Shown one piece after another: positions 19,007 through 27,464 of a stretch of 64,000 bases of DNA. Each line of letters opens with the position of its first letter. Position 1 is the first letter of the stretch. A program made the position numbers and the translations under genes. The stretch comes from Thalassospira lucentensis (GTDB taxonomy: Bacteria > Pseudomonadota > Alphaproteobacteria > Rhodospirillales > Thalassospiraceae): contig NZ_CP136684.1 of NCBI RefSeq assembly GCF_032921865.1, positions 2,887,001 through 2,951,000 on the forward strand, written 5' to 3'. The notes beneath the pieces were generated by a model. The model was not told where the DNA came from, searched no databases, and worked only from the letters and a program-made list of their open reading frames with translations.

Positions 19007-20557
19007 TCAGGATGCCATGGCATCCGGTGCGGTTTTCTGGCTTTTTTCGATCAGTTTGTTAACCGCTGTAACATAGGCCATGCAGGAAGCAACCACCGTG
19101 TCGGTGTCTGAGGCGTTGCCAACCACGGTGCGGTCTTCACCATCAAGCTTGACGGTAACGGTACCTTGTGCATCCGTTCCCTCGGTCACTGCGTGAACCT
19201 GATAGAGTTTCAGTTTCCAGTCATGCGGGTAAATCGCCTTGATTGCGTTAAATGTCGCATCAATCGGGCCATCGCCGGTGGTTTTCGCGGTGCGGGTTTC
19301 ACCGTTTACGTCCAATTCCAGCTCAGCGGTTTGCGGACCTTTGGAGCCGCAGGTGACCGCCAGCGAGACGAACTTGATATGTTCGTTATCGCGCATGCCA
19401 TCATCAACCAGTGCGACGATATCGTCGTCATAGACTTCTTTCTTTTTGTCGGCCAGTTCCTTGAAGCGGGCAAATGCGTCTTCAATCGCGTTGTCGCCCA
19501 GATCGGCAAAGCCCAGTTCCTTGAGCTTTTCCTTGAAGGCATGCCGACCGGAATGCTTGCCCATGACCAGGCTTGATTTGTTCAGGCCGATGCTTTCCGG
19601 TTTCATGATTTCATAGGTTTCGGAATTCTTCAGGAAGCCGTCCTGATGGATGCCGCTTTCATGAGCAAAGGCGTTGGCCCCGACAATGGCCTTGTTCGGT
19701 TGGACGACAAAGCCCGACACGGCCGAAACCAGACGCGACGCGTTCATGATTTTGGTTGAATCAATTCCGGTTTCATACGGGAAGGCATCGTTGCGCGTTT
19801 TCAGCGCCATCACAATTTCTTCGAGTGCCGCATTGCCTGCGCGTTCGCCCAGGCCATTGATCGTGCATTCGATCTGTCGGGCACCGGCATGGACAGCCGC
19901 CAGCGAGTTGGCAACGGCCATGCCCAGATCGTTATGGCAGTGAACCGACAGGATTGCCTTGTCGATATTCGGCACACGGTTGAACAGCATGGTCATCAGG
20001 TCGGCATATTCCGTTGGCGTGGTATAGCCGACGGTGTCCGGGATGTTGATGGTGGTGGCACCTGCATCAATCGCGGCTTCGACGCAACGGCACAGGAAGT
20101 CGTGCTCGGTACGCGACCCGTCTTCCGCTGACCATTCAACATCGTCGGTGAATTTGCGCGCCAGCGTCACACTTTCAATCACCTTCTCCAGAACGCGTTC
20201 CGGCTCCATCTGCAATTTGAATTTCATATGCAGGGGGCTTGTGGAAATGAAGGTGTGGATGCGTTTGTTTTCTGCCGGTTCCAGTGCCTCTGCGGCACGT
20301 TCAATGTCACCTTTGGCTGCACGTGCCAGGGAACAGATTGTCGGGCCTTTGATTTGTTTGGCGATTTCATTGACGGACCGGAAATCGCCATTCGATGCAA
20401 TGGCAAAGCCTGCCTCGATGATGTCGACTTTCATTTCTGCCAATGCGTGTGCCACACGCAGTTTTTCATCCAGCGTCATCGACGCACCCGGGGACTGTTC
20501 GCCGTCGCGCAGGGTGGTGTCGAAAATGATGACGCGGTTGTCGTTAGCACTAGCCAT
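19007..20557 (-). CDS. leuA: 2-isopropylmalate synthase
   Basis: 516 residues, LeuA type 1. It condenses acetyl-CoA with 2-oxoisovalerate, the first committed step of leucine synthesis. The catalytic barrel opens with VIIFDTTLRDGEQSPGASM; metal-site HxH and Asn residues are in LSVHCHNDLGMAVANS and CTINGLGERAGNAALEE, and the FAHESGIHQDGFLK motif follows. The C-terminal regulatory (leucine-binding) domain is complete to about residue 500, so feedback inhibition is expected. The ribosome-binding site AGGA lies nine bases before ATG. A 220-base leader with a Leu-rich peptide precedes it, and a strong terminator follows; it is monocistronic. Confidence 0.95.
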   Translation of the reverse strand: MASANDNRVIIFDTTLRDGEQSPGASMTLDEKLRVAHALAEMKVDIIEAGFAIASNGDFRSVNEIAKQIKGPTICSLARAAKGDIERAAEALEPAENKRIHTFISTSPLHMKFKLQMEPERVLEKVIESVTLARKFTDDVEWSAEDGSRTEHDFLCRCVEAAIDAGATTINIPDTVGYTTPTEYADLMTMLFNRVPNIDKAILSVHCHNDLGMAVANSLAAVHAGARQIECTINGLGERAGNAALEEIVMALKTRNDAFPYETGIDSTKIMNASRLVSAVSGFVVQPNKAIVGANAFAHESGIHQDGFLKNSETYEIMKPESIGLNKSSLVMGKHSGRHAFKEKLKELGFADLGDNAIEDAFARFKELADKKKEVYDDDIVALVDDGMRDNEHIKFVSLAVTCGSKGPQTAELELDVNGETRTAKTTGDGPIDATFNAIKAIYPHDWKLKLYQVHAVTEGTDAQGTVTVKLDGEDRTVVGNASDTDTVVASCMAYVTAVNKLIEKSQKTAPDAMAS

Positions 20558-20643
20558 TACAGTAATTCCTGATCAAGCGGGTCTTTGCCCGAAATTTGAA
20601 ACTTCAATTTGGAAAGAGTGCGGGCCTTGTGGCGCGACTTGTT

Positions 20644-20708
20644 CCCCTGAGCTGCGGTAAATGGATCGACTTTTTGGGTGATCCGAACCGTCTTCGTACG
20701 CTCAGGGG
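20644..20708 (-). promoter_or_regulatory. Candidate leuA attenuation structure downstream of the leader peptide
   Basis: In the minus-strand RNA, CCCCUGAGC at the end of the leader ORF (20708-20700, including its stop codon) can pair with GCUCAGGGG (20652-20644), a perfect 9-bp long-range stem. A smaller GGAUC/GAUCC pair lies in its loop, and a CGGG...CCCG hairpin lies closer to leuA. A ribosome at the leader stop would block the long stem, while one stalled at the upstream Leu codons would allow it. No clear U-run is present, so control may be by translation or Rho rather than by an intrinsic terminator. Confidence 0.55.
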
Positions 20709-20779
20709 CGGGTAAGTCGTAGCGACCCGAGCGCTGCGAGACCAAGGAGACCGAGAATTAGGTTTAGAGCAGACAGCAC
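20702..20779 (-). CDS. Leucine-rich leader peptide of leuA
   Basis: 25-codon ORF too short for normal gene finding. Reading from GTG at 20779, which has GGGAGG four bases upstream, it gives MLSALNLILGLLGLAALGS then LRLTRP-stop: ten leucines in 25 residues, spelled with CTG, CTA, CTC and CTT, including three CTA codons. An in-frame ATG at 20848 would give 48 residues but has no good ribosome-binding site. Its place 144 bases before leuA and its composition are what is expected of an amino-acid attenuator leader: ribosome stalling at Leu codons when charged tRNA-Leu is scarce. Confidence 0.75.
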   Translation of the reverse strand: MLSALNLILGLLGLAALGSLRLTRP

Positions 20780-21184
20780 AAAACCTCCCGAAGCATCAGC
20801 TTCGAAGCGATCGGCAATTGCAGAAATGTTGCAAATGTCTGCGGTCATCGGTCTTCATCAAATGGTATCGAAGTGCCAGGCTGTGCTGGCGACGCCCCCA
20901 ATTTCGTAGGACCGCCCGTCTAGGTCAAGTAATTTTTGTATCTTTGATGTGCTTTTAAGGGTGGAAATTAGCGCGATGGGATTTCCACAGACCCGTCCGG
21001 GGCCTTGCCTCATGGGATAAAGGGACGTTGATCAGTTCCGCAAATTGCAGGTCTCCCATGCCAAAGATTGCGCTTGAAGTGTTCTAATTCTTGGTTATCT
21101 GTTGTGTGATTGATGCGAAATGCCCCAGACAATTTCCGATAACGTTTCGTATCAAGTGCCGCCACCAACTTACGGATATACACG

Positions 21185-21808
21185 ATGGTAAGCCTGTCTT
21201 TGATCGGGGCCTTTATCCCGACGGCCTTTTTTGTCTCGATTACGCCAGGGATGTGCATGACCCTTGCGCTGACCATGGGGATGACGATTGGCGTGCGCCG
21301 TACCGTCTGGATGATGATGGGCGAACTTGTGGGCGTTGGTATTGTCGTTGTGGCCTCGGCCCTTGGTGTTGCGACAATAATGCTGGAATATCCGGCCGTC
21401 TTTGCTGTCTTCAAGTATGTCGGCGGGGCCTATCTGGCGTGGCTTGGTATTCAGATGTGGCGTTCGCGTGGCCGCATGGCATTTAGCGCTGAAGTCGATG
21501 CCTCGCGCCCGGCGACCCCTTTCGCGCTTGCTTCTCAGGGGTTTGTGACGGCAATTGCTAATCCGAAGGGCTGGGCGTTTATGGTGGCTTTATTGCCGCC
21601 CTTTATCAGCCTTGAACATGCTATAGCGCCGCAGCTTTCAGTGCTGGTGGCAATCATTCTGGTGACAGAACTGATCTGCATGACGCTTTACGCAACTGGC
21701 GGACGGTCATTGCGCCACTTCCTCGAAAAAAGCGGCAATGTTCGTGTCCTTAACCGGATCGCCGGGACGCTGATGATCGGCGTCGGGATCTGGCTGGCTT
21801 CGAGCTAA
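21185..21808 (+). CDS. LysE/RhtB family amino-acid exporter
   Basis: 207 residues with five to six transmembrane helices, the LysE/RhtB fold. The conserved N-terminal FIPTAFFVSITPGMCMTLA (a variant of the P-GP motif) is followed by KYVGGAYLAWLGIQMWRS, typical of the third helix, and FVTAIANPKGWAFMVALLP. It probably exports an amino acid or derivative; the substrate cannot be told. It is downstream of the divergent leuA region, but leucine export is only a guess. No regulator is adjacent. Confidence 0.85.
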   Translation: MVSLSLIGAFIPTAFFVSITPGMCMTLALTMGMTIGVRRTVWMMMGELVGVGIVVVASALGVATIMLEYPAVFAVFKYVGGAYLAWLGIQMWRSRGRMAFSAEVDASRPATPFALASQGFVTAIANPKGWAFMVALLPPFISLEHAIAPQLSVLVAIILVTELICMTLYATGGRSLRHFLEKSGNVRVLNRIAGTLMIGVGIWLASS

Positions 21809-21893
21809 GGGGCTATTTGTTTGTAAAACCTCTTTAAAGTCGGATTGTCCTGCCCTATATCGTTGTATAGAATTATTTGCAGGAAGAGCCATC

Positions 21894-22211
21894 ATGCGCG
21901 AGTTGCGCTGTATCATTTTCGAGGAAAGCGAACTCATCAAGGCGCTGGTCGGATATCGTCGCCGCACCGGAAAACCTTTGCCGCCCGGTCAGATCGGAAA
22001 GCTTGAAATTGAAAAATCGCCTGAAATTGCAGCGCGGCTCAATATCATTGCCGATCATGGTGATCCGATTATCGTCCCGGCAGCGGGGGCCGAACTGGCG
22101 GCAGCACTGATTGCCTACTGCATTGATGTCCGCGTGCCCGTGCCGGCATCCTCGAAAAAGTCGATTACAATGATTGATGGCCATGTGGCGCTTAAAATCA
22201 TGAAGCAATAG
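21894..22211 (+). CDS. Conserved-looking 105-residue protein of unknown function
   Basis: 105 residues, soluble, no signal or membrane segment. It starts MRELRCIIFEESELIKALVGYRRRTGKPLPPGQ and contains a PIIVPAAGAELAAALIAYCI alternation that looks like an alpha/beta domain. AGGAAGAGCC gives a good ribosome-binding site. I do not recognise a family. It follows the LysE gene by 85 bases on the same strand, but an AT-rich gap with a TTGTCC...TATAGA-like stretch suggests its own promoter, and it ends at a strong bidirectional terminator. Confidence 0.7.
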   Translation: MRELRCIIFEESELIKALVGYRRRTGKPLPPGQIGKLEIEKSPEIAARLNIIADHGDPIIVPAAGAELAAALIAYCIDVRVPVPASSKKSITMIDGHVALKIMKQ

Positions 22212-22229
22212 GGGCGGGAATACCCAAAA

Positions 22230-22255
22230 AAAAGCGCAGCATCTGCTGCGCTTTT
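22230..22255. terminator. Bidirectional terminator
   Basis: AAAAGCGCAGCA (22230-22241), TC, TGCTGCGCTTTT (22244-22255): a perfect 12-bp stem with A-run and T-run, located between two converging genes. Confidence 0.88.
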
Positions 22256-22294
22256 GTATTTTATGATGCCCACAAGCAAGGACAGCAATGGCTG

Positions 22295-23329
22295 TTACCA
22301 CTGCATCATCTTGCCTTTGAGAGCTCCCATGCGTTCGTCTTCATTCTTGAAGCTTTGGCCTGCGGCAATCCCGTCCTGCACCTTGGTCATCATCAGCCAT
22401 TCCTTGACCTTCATGAAGCGCGGCGCAAGGAACTGGTAGGTATCGCGTACCAGACGTACAGCCGGTGCCCCACGTTCCAGTTCCATGGTTTCCCAGCGTT
22501 CAAAAAGCGGCTCCCACGCGCGCAGGCGGCGATAAAGATCGTCGCGCTTGGTGCGGATATATTGCCGTTGCGTTGTGAAGTTACGCAGGACCGACATGAT
22601 TTCGCCGGTATTGGCGTCAATCTCGTCAAAGCTGCTTTCGAACTTTTTCATCGCGTCGTCAATCAGGCGGATAACCTGTGTAACCGTTTCCAGAACGCCT
22701 TTTTCGTGGGCGTAGATGCGACGCAGTTCCTGCAGTTTCCGGTCGATCTTTTTGACGTTGCGATATTTGTCGCGCAGTGTCTCGACATAGGAAAGTTCCT
22801 CGGCCACCTGATGAACCAGATTGACGACTTCCTCGCGATTTTCACGGCCGATATTGAGCTTGTCGGCGACTTCATCAAAAGCCTGGTTGATCTTTTTCTT
22901 GGTAGCAGGGTCTTCGGCGATCTGCATCAGTTGTTCGGGATCGGTGATAAGTTCCTCGTTCCCGGACATCCATGTGACAAGCTGCATGGTCAGGCGGTTA
23001 TACGCGATCGCACGGTGGTCTTCGTCGACCTCCCATGATGCTTCGCCTGTCAGGACCTCCAGCGGTAAATCATCGCCGGGGCGCAGAACATTGACGAAAT
23101 CCAGTGATTTGTCGACAAGGCCGATCAACTCGCCGTCATTTGAGTCTGGATCAATCCCGAATTCCTTGCACACCGCTTTAAGGGGCAGGGATACAACCGA
23201 TCCTTCGGCCATCTTCAGGACAAAAAGAGCCTCGTCCGAAAGGTCGGACTTTTGGAAATGGCATTCCTCGAACGATTTAAAGACCTTGTGTTCAAGATCC
23301 AGTTTCCGTTCGCGCGTCGGTTTGTTCAT
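22295..23329 (-). CDS. Coiled-coil protein of unknown function
   Basis: 344 residues, cytoplasmic, highly charged. The N-terminal 110 residues seem globular (EALFVLKMAEGSVVSLPLKAVCKEFGI). Residues about 160-270 are long helices with heptad character (EELSYVETLRDKYRNVKKID, then LQELRRIYAHEKGVLETV, and KKFESSFDEIDANTGEIMSV). The C-terminus has aromatic and Met-rich segments. The ribosome-binding site GGGCGGAGC lies seven bases before ATG. I do not recognise a named family. It is a single gene 175 bases downstream of the cytoplasmic diguanylate cyclase on the same strand, so a joint role in signalling is possible but unproven. Confidence 0.78.
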   Translation of the reverse strand: MNKPTRERKLDLEHKVFKSFEECHFQKSDLSDEALFVLKMAEGSVVSLPLKAVCKEFGIDPDSNDGELIGLVDKSLDFVNVLRPGDDLPLEVLTGEASWEVDEDHRAIAYNRLTMQLVTWMSGNEELITDPEQLMQIAEDPATKKKINQAFDEVADKLNIGRENREEVVNLVHQVAEELSYVETLRDKYRNVKKIDRKLQELRRIYAHEKGVLETVTQVIRLIDDAMKKFESSFDEIDANTGEIMSVLRNFTTQRQYIRTKRDDLYRRLRAWEPLFERWETMELERGAPAVRLVRDTYQFLAPRFMKVKEWLMMTKVQDGIAAGQSFKNEDERMGALKGKMMQW

Positions 23330-23504
23330 TTATTTGCTCCGCCCGGATTGGCGCTGCGCGTGTGATTTTTCGTCTGAGTTCCACAATAAAGCACAGACAT
23401 TCAGTTTATCGCAGCAGGTCCGGGACTGGTAGTGTCCATCTTCTCATACCGGCAAGGTCGTTCGGGAATGGGGCTTCGTTTCCGGTTTCAACCTGACAGA
23501 TATG

Positions 23505-24533
23505 TCACTGTATCATAATGCAGGTATTTCTGCCTTCCTGTTTGGCTTGATAAAGGGCGCCATCGGCACGGTCAACAAACTCCAGTATATTCTCGCCAAG
23601 CTTATAAGACGTCAAGCCGATTGAAACGGTTAACTTACCGAAATCCTTACCGGTTTTCTTGTTGATAATTCTTTGACCTGAAACATTGTCACGCAACTTG
23701 TTGGCAAGTTTGGCGGCATTTTCGGCCGTTGTGTCCGGCAAAATGACAGAAAATTCTTCGCCACCATACCGGGCAACGGTATCGGCCCCCTTTGTCGAAT
23801 TGACCAGAACGCGTGCCACAGCCTTTAAAACGCCGTCTCCTGCGCGATGTCCGTGACTGTCATTGAAATTTTTGAAGTGATCGATATCGATCATCAAAAG
23901 GCTAAGCGGTGCACCGGTTTCCATCGTCGTGGTCACCGCATCGCGAAGCGAGGCATCAAAATTCTTTCTGTTGGCAATGCCGGTCAATGTATCGGTCAGG
24001 GCATCCCGTCGTACCAGTTCCAGTTCACTTCTAACCCGGCGAACCTCATTATGATATTCGTCAAGACATCCGTTGAATTCACTATAGCGACCATGTGCAT
24101 CCCGCGTGGCACTTGAAAGTCCGCGCGTTACGTCGCGGGCAACTTCAAGCGTGACATCATCCGCGTTTAGCTGGTCGGAAGCATTATCCAGATGCTCGCA
24201 GAAACCTTCTGTTTCGCGAATAACGTTATGTACGGCTTCCTCGACGCGCTCAACCGCGGCCTGCAATCCTTCAACCCCCAGATTCAGGCGCTGCTGCATG
24301 GCATGTGCGCCAAGAAACTTGTGGTAAATCCGGAAAACGGTTTCTTCGTCCAATTCCTGGGTGTTGCGGATCAATACCTTGATAAGTTGGCTTAGCTCTG
24401 GAATCTCGTCGGTCAGGTAGCTGTAAAATACGTGGTAAACCTGCGGCGTAGGCTGCAGGTTCAGCTCGGCGACCAGCGTCATGACATTGTGCGCAATGTC
24501 GCGTGGATTGGCGATCTTTGTCGTAGCAGTCAA
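23505..24533 (-). CDS. Cytoplasmic diguanylate cyclase (GGDEF) with helical N-terminal domain
   Basis: 342 residues, no membrane segment. The N-terminal 170 residues are all-helical with a possible sensory or dimerising role (MTLVAELNLQPTPQVYHVFY; AVERVEEAVHNVIRETEGF). The GGDEF domain follows: DTLTGIANRKNFD, MIDIDHFKNFNDSHGHRAGD, active site RYGGEEFSVILPD. The inhibitory I-site position reads KGAD rather than RxxD, so product feedback may be weak or absent. This N-terminal arrangement (a QPTPQVY..FY..YL motif) is common in alphaproteobacterial cyclases. The start is supported only by length. Confidence 0.85.
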   Translation of the reverse strand: MTATTKIANPRDIAHNVMTLVAELNLQPTPQVYHVFYSYLTDEIPELSQLIKVLIRNTQELDEETVFRIYHKFLGAHAMQQRLNLGVEGLQAAVERVEEAVHNVIRETEGFCEHLDNASDQLNADDVTLEVARDVTRGLSSATRDAHGRYSEFNGCLDEYHNEVRRVRSELELVRRDALTDTLTGIANRKNFDASLRDAVTTTMETGAPLSLLMIDIDHFKNFNDSHGHRAGDGVLKAVARVLVNSTKGADTVARYGGEEFSVILPDTTAENAAKLANKLRDNVSGQRIINKKTGKDFGKLTVSIGLTSYKLGENILEFVDRADGALYQAKQEGRNTCIMIQ

Positions 24534-25024
24534 TTTATGTTTTCCGATCCGGTCTTCGGCTTAACCTTTTTTACTAACTGCTTGTGTCCCACTAGATCCG
24601 GTATTTTCCGGCTTGCTCGTTTTTTGTATATATTGTGGCTGTGTGCTGCGTTTCACACATTTATTTCTATCTTCAACCGAATTGCATCTGCTTGTCACGA
24701 GAAACCGCGTCCTCAATCATGACAAAATCGAACATGCGCAATGGGATCAAGGCGTGATGCCGAAAACCCCAACGGCTACAGGCATTTGTTTCAGTTGGTT
24801 GAATATCTCAATTTCATCTATCCGCTTTTTGCGGGTAGGTAAAGTCGCGCCAGATTCTGGCAGATGCAATCAACGAAACGCTGTTTTGAGTGCACGTGAT
24901 TCGTAATTCAGCGGGGAAATGAAATCGAAAGTCCGGTGACGATTTCCCGCCCCTGCACTTTGGCCCGATCTCTTGAATAGGGATACGCACAGCGCCATAT
25001 CGAAGCAACCATGAACGCATTGGG
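24534..25024. other. Intergenic region, 491 bases, nothing recognised
   Basis: AT-richer stretch between the divergent cyclase (24533) and binding protein (25025). I see no ORF with a ribosome-binding site, no tRNA and no strong hairpin. It presumably holds both promoters. Confidence 0.5.
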
Positions 25025-25762
25025 GTGCTTTGGTTGAAAATGATCTGTCCGCTATTCTCCCGCATCCTCGCCTGTGCCTGTTTTTTTGCGGGATTTGTGC
25101 CGACGGTAAGTCTTGCAGACCCTGACAAGTCCCGGCTTGAGATCGGCATTACAATCCGGTTGGCCGAGGAGTGGAAGGCGTCACTGACCACAACGCAACG
25201 CCCCTTCTTTCAGGCGATGATAGAGCAGTCCGAATTTCATCTAAATGACGGAATCCCCTACAATCGTCTGATCGAAATGTTTGACAATAAAGAGCTTGAT
25301 TGTGTGGTTCTGCGTGTCCCGGCCCCTTTGGAGGGGATTATCACTGCGAACGAGCATGTCACGTTTGATCTGATCCTTTATATCCGGCGCGGAGATAATC
25401 CAGAAGTTCGTGACAGTCTTCTGATCGGGCATCTTGCCAATTTGCCACCGGTATCGGTTCCCTATGACAGCAGGATCGAATTCTATGGGATGCGCAGTTT
25501 GGAGCAGGGGGAAAAACTGCTGCTTGAAGGGCGCATTGATGGGCTCATCGCCCATGATGGGCGTTACAAGGATGAACAGGGTTTGATAGCCGCTCCGATC
25601 CCTCCGATTGTTCATGTCAGACTTGGTCTCCTTTGCCATGATACGGATTATGCCAGGTTTCTGCTTGGCCAGTTTGACCAGCGTGTCCAGACAATCCGTT
25701 CTGCCGGTGGCCGTGAAGGGGCGATTTCAGAACCCGTTGAAAGTCATCCCCCGGTACTTTGA
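25025..25762 (+). CDS. Periplasmic solute-binding-like protein (type 2/SBP_bac_3 fold)
   Basis: 245 residues with a signal peptide (ILACACFFAGFVPTVSLADP). The mature region starts RLEIGITIRLAEEW and includes FDNKELDCVVLRVPAPL and GEKLLLEGRIDGLIAHDGR, the style of family 3 solute-binding or 'transporter substrate-binding' proteins that often work as signalling sensors. There is no transporter nearby. The start is uncertain: GTG 25025, TTG 25034 and ATG 25040 are all in frame and none has a strong ribosome-binding site. Function unknown. Confidence 0.6.
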   Translation: MLWLKMICPLFSRILACACFFAGFVPTVSLADPDKSRLEIGITIRLAEEWKASLTTTQRPFFQAMIEQSEFHLNDGIPYNRLIEMFDNKELDCVVLRVPAPLEGIITANEHVTFDLILYIRRGDNPEVRDSLLIGHLANLPPVSVPYDSRIEFYGMRSLEQGEKLLLEGRIDGLIAHDGRYKDEQGLIAAPIPPIVHVRLGLLCHDTDYARFLLGQFDQRVQTIRSAGGREGAISEPVESHPPVL

Positions 25763-26444
25763 TCATCTTGTCAGGTGTTGGCCGTTGACGGAGAATCGGC
25801 ACGGTGCTTGCTTTTTACGTGTGCGGAAATGTTTAAAAACAACCTGTATGTGCATTAAATTGTGAAAATGTTCACAGTTGATTTTAGCGCAACGGACGAG
25901 CGGCTCGTCGCTTTGTCGGCAGTTGCTGACGGCTTGATCAAGTTGAACGTGCCGGCCTCGTTGAAGAATTTGCTGTGATTAGTGACCGGTACTGATCCTC
26001 TGTCTCTGGTATATGCGGCGGATATTGTGTGATCTATCTGAAACCAAGAGGAATCCTTGCTTTCCGGGCTATTCGCTTGTCGGGGATCAGTCTGCCTTCA
26101 CGCGGCTTGCTGTTACAGGTGCGAATACAATTAAAAATTCGTTTGAAATCAATGGGCCTCCCGGCGCGATCTGGTTGTGCCAAGAGTTGACCGCTGATCA
26201 GCAAGCAATATTCGCGAAATACCGGCTAACCATCAGCGTTGAATAAAGAACTTCAAACATGAATTCGTTGCGTGAAGGCCGAAATTCGCGTAATTATTGA
26301 AACGATGCAGTGTATCTTCGGGCTGCGTGGTTGCCTTCTGGTTGAGGGCTGCCAGGTGGCATTGAAGGTATAATGCAGGGACGTAACTTAAGCATTTTCC
26401 GCGCTTGGGGAATGCGATTACCAAAACTAAGGACGACTACGGAT
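25763..26444. other. Long region upstream of the cold-shock gene, 682 bases
   Basis: Two small plus-strand ORFs occur: 25868-25978 (36 residues, opening MFTVDFSATDERLV) and 26013-26246 (77 residues). Neither has a Shine-Dalgarno or a recognisable domain, so I do not call them. The segment nearest the csp gene is likely a long 5' untranslated region, as is common for cold-shock genes. Confidence 0.45.
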
Positions 26445-26651
26445 ATGGCTACCGGAACGGTTAAGTGGTTCAATGCGACCAAGGGTTATGGCTTCATCAC
26501 CCCGGACGAAGGCGGCAAGGATGCATTCGTGCACATCACCGCTGTTCAGCGCGCTGGTCTGCAGGGACTTGATGAGGGTCAGAAGGTTCAATTCGAGCTG
26601 ATTGAAGGTCGTAACGGCCGCATGTCGGCAGAAGAACTCTCCATCATGTAA
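26445..26651 (+). CDS. Cold-shock domain protein
   Basis: 68 residues, a single cold-shock domain. The RNP1 motif KGYGFI and RNP2-like DAFVHI are present in [20 protein letters not shown] and [17 protein letters not shown]. It binds single-stranded RNA/DNA and acts as an RNA chaperone. The ATG at 26445 gives the canonical [10 protein letters not shown] start; an in-frame upstream ATG (26373) would add 24 unrelated residues and is rejected. It ends at a terminator. Confidence 0.93.
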   Translation: MATGTVKWFNATKGYGFITPDEGGKDAFVHITAVQRAGLQGLDEGQKVQFELIEGRNGRMSAEELSIM

Positions 26652-26687
26652 TTTGATTTTGGATTGCAGCTTTTGCTGACAACCGTT

Positions 26688-26710
26688 AACGCGCCGGTCT
26701 CCGGCGCGTT
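26688..26710 (+). terminator. Terminator of the cold-shock gene
   Basis: AACGCGCCGG (26688-26697), TCT, CCGGCGCGTT (26701-26710): a perfect 10-bp stem followed by ATTCGTTT. Confidence 0.7.
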
Positions 26711-26784
26711 ATTCGTTTCAGGACCATTTTTGCGATAGGATTGCTATCGCATCTGTTTCCCAAATCGCCATCAGGTTACGCCCC

Positions 26785-27459
26785 ATGACTCGGATCATTT
26801 TGCCTGCCCCACCTGAAAAGCCTGACGATATTGCCATATCCGGGTGGCGAAAGGCGGTGCGCAGGCAACTTCTGGCGTGGCGCAGTCAAATGGATCCGGC
26901 GATTTACGCGGAACGATCGGCTGCCGTTTGCGCGGGACTTGCCGATATCCTTGCCGCGCGCCCCAACGCCACAATCGGTTTTTACTGGCCGATACAGAAT
27001 GAAGTCGACCTGCGTGCTGTGGTTACCGATCATATTGATCGCGGTGGAAAGGCCGCCTTGCCAGTCGTACCGGGCAAGGATCAGCCGATGGTCTTTCATG
27101 ACTGGACACCGCAAACAGAAATGGCGCCCGGCTTTGCCCGAATTCCTGAACCGGTCGGAACGGCGGTCGTGCCCGTCCATGTCATGATCGCGCCATTGGT
27201 CGGGTTTGATGGCCGTGGTTACCGTTTGGGATATGGCGGCGGTTTTTTTGATCGGACACTTGCCGCGATGGCGGTTCGTCCACTTGTCATCGGTGTCGGA
27301 TTTGAAGCGACGCGCATCGCTGACATCTTTCCGCACGAATATGACATTCCGGTCGATATCATCCTGACCGAGGCGGGTATGCGGCCGATAAGCGAAAAGG
27401 CCACTAGCGATATCAACAGGGCGGAAGGATCATCGCCGCCCTGTTTTCTGTCATCCTGA
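26785..27459 (+). CDS. 5-formyltetrahydrofolate cyclo-ligase
   Basis: 224 residues. It converts 5-formyl-THF to 5,10-methenyl-THF with ATP. Family signatures: RRQLLAWRSQMD (N-terminal basic helix), IGFYWPIQNEVDLRAVV, and the C-terminal block VGFDGRGYRLGYGGGFFDRTLA (phosphate-binding glycine loop). The last 25 residues extend past the usual domain end and are Ser/Pro rich. It converges with ectD, leaving five bases between stops. In many proteobacteria this gene follows 6S RNA; I could not recognise a 6S RNA in the 133 bases upstream. Confidence 0.88.
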   Translation: MTRIILPAPPEKPDDIAISGWRKAVRRQLLAWRSQMDPAIYAERSAAVCAGLADILAARPNATIGFYWPIQNEVDLRAVVTDHIDRGGKAALPVVPGKDQPMVFHDWTPQTEMAPGFARIPEPVGTAVVPVHVMIAPLVGFDGRGYRLGYGGGFFDRTLAAMAVRPLVIGVGFEATRIADIFPHEYDIPVDIILTEAGMRPISEKATSDINRAEGSSPPCFLSS

Positions 27460-27464
27460 TCGGG

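Noticed and set aside
25868..26246. Two small ORFs (36 and 77 residues) before the cold-shock gene
   Set aside because: No ribosome-binding site, no recognisable motif; more likely 5' leader sequence.
26652..26784. 6S RNA before the 5-formyl-THF cyclo-ligase gene
   Set aside because: Only 133 bases including the cold-shock terminator; no long bulged hairpin could be read.
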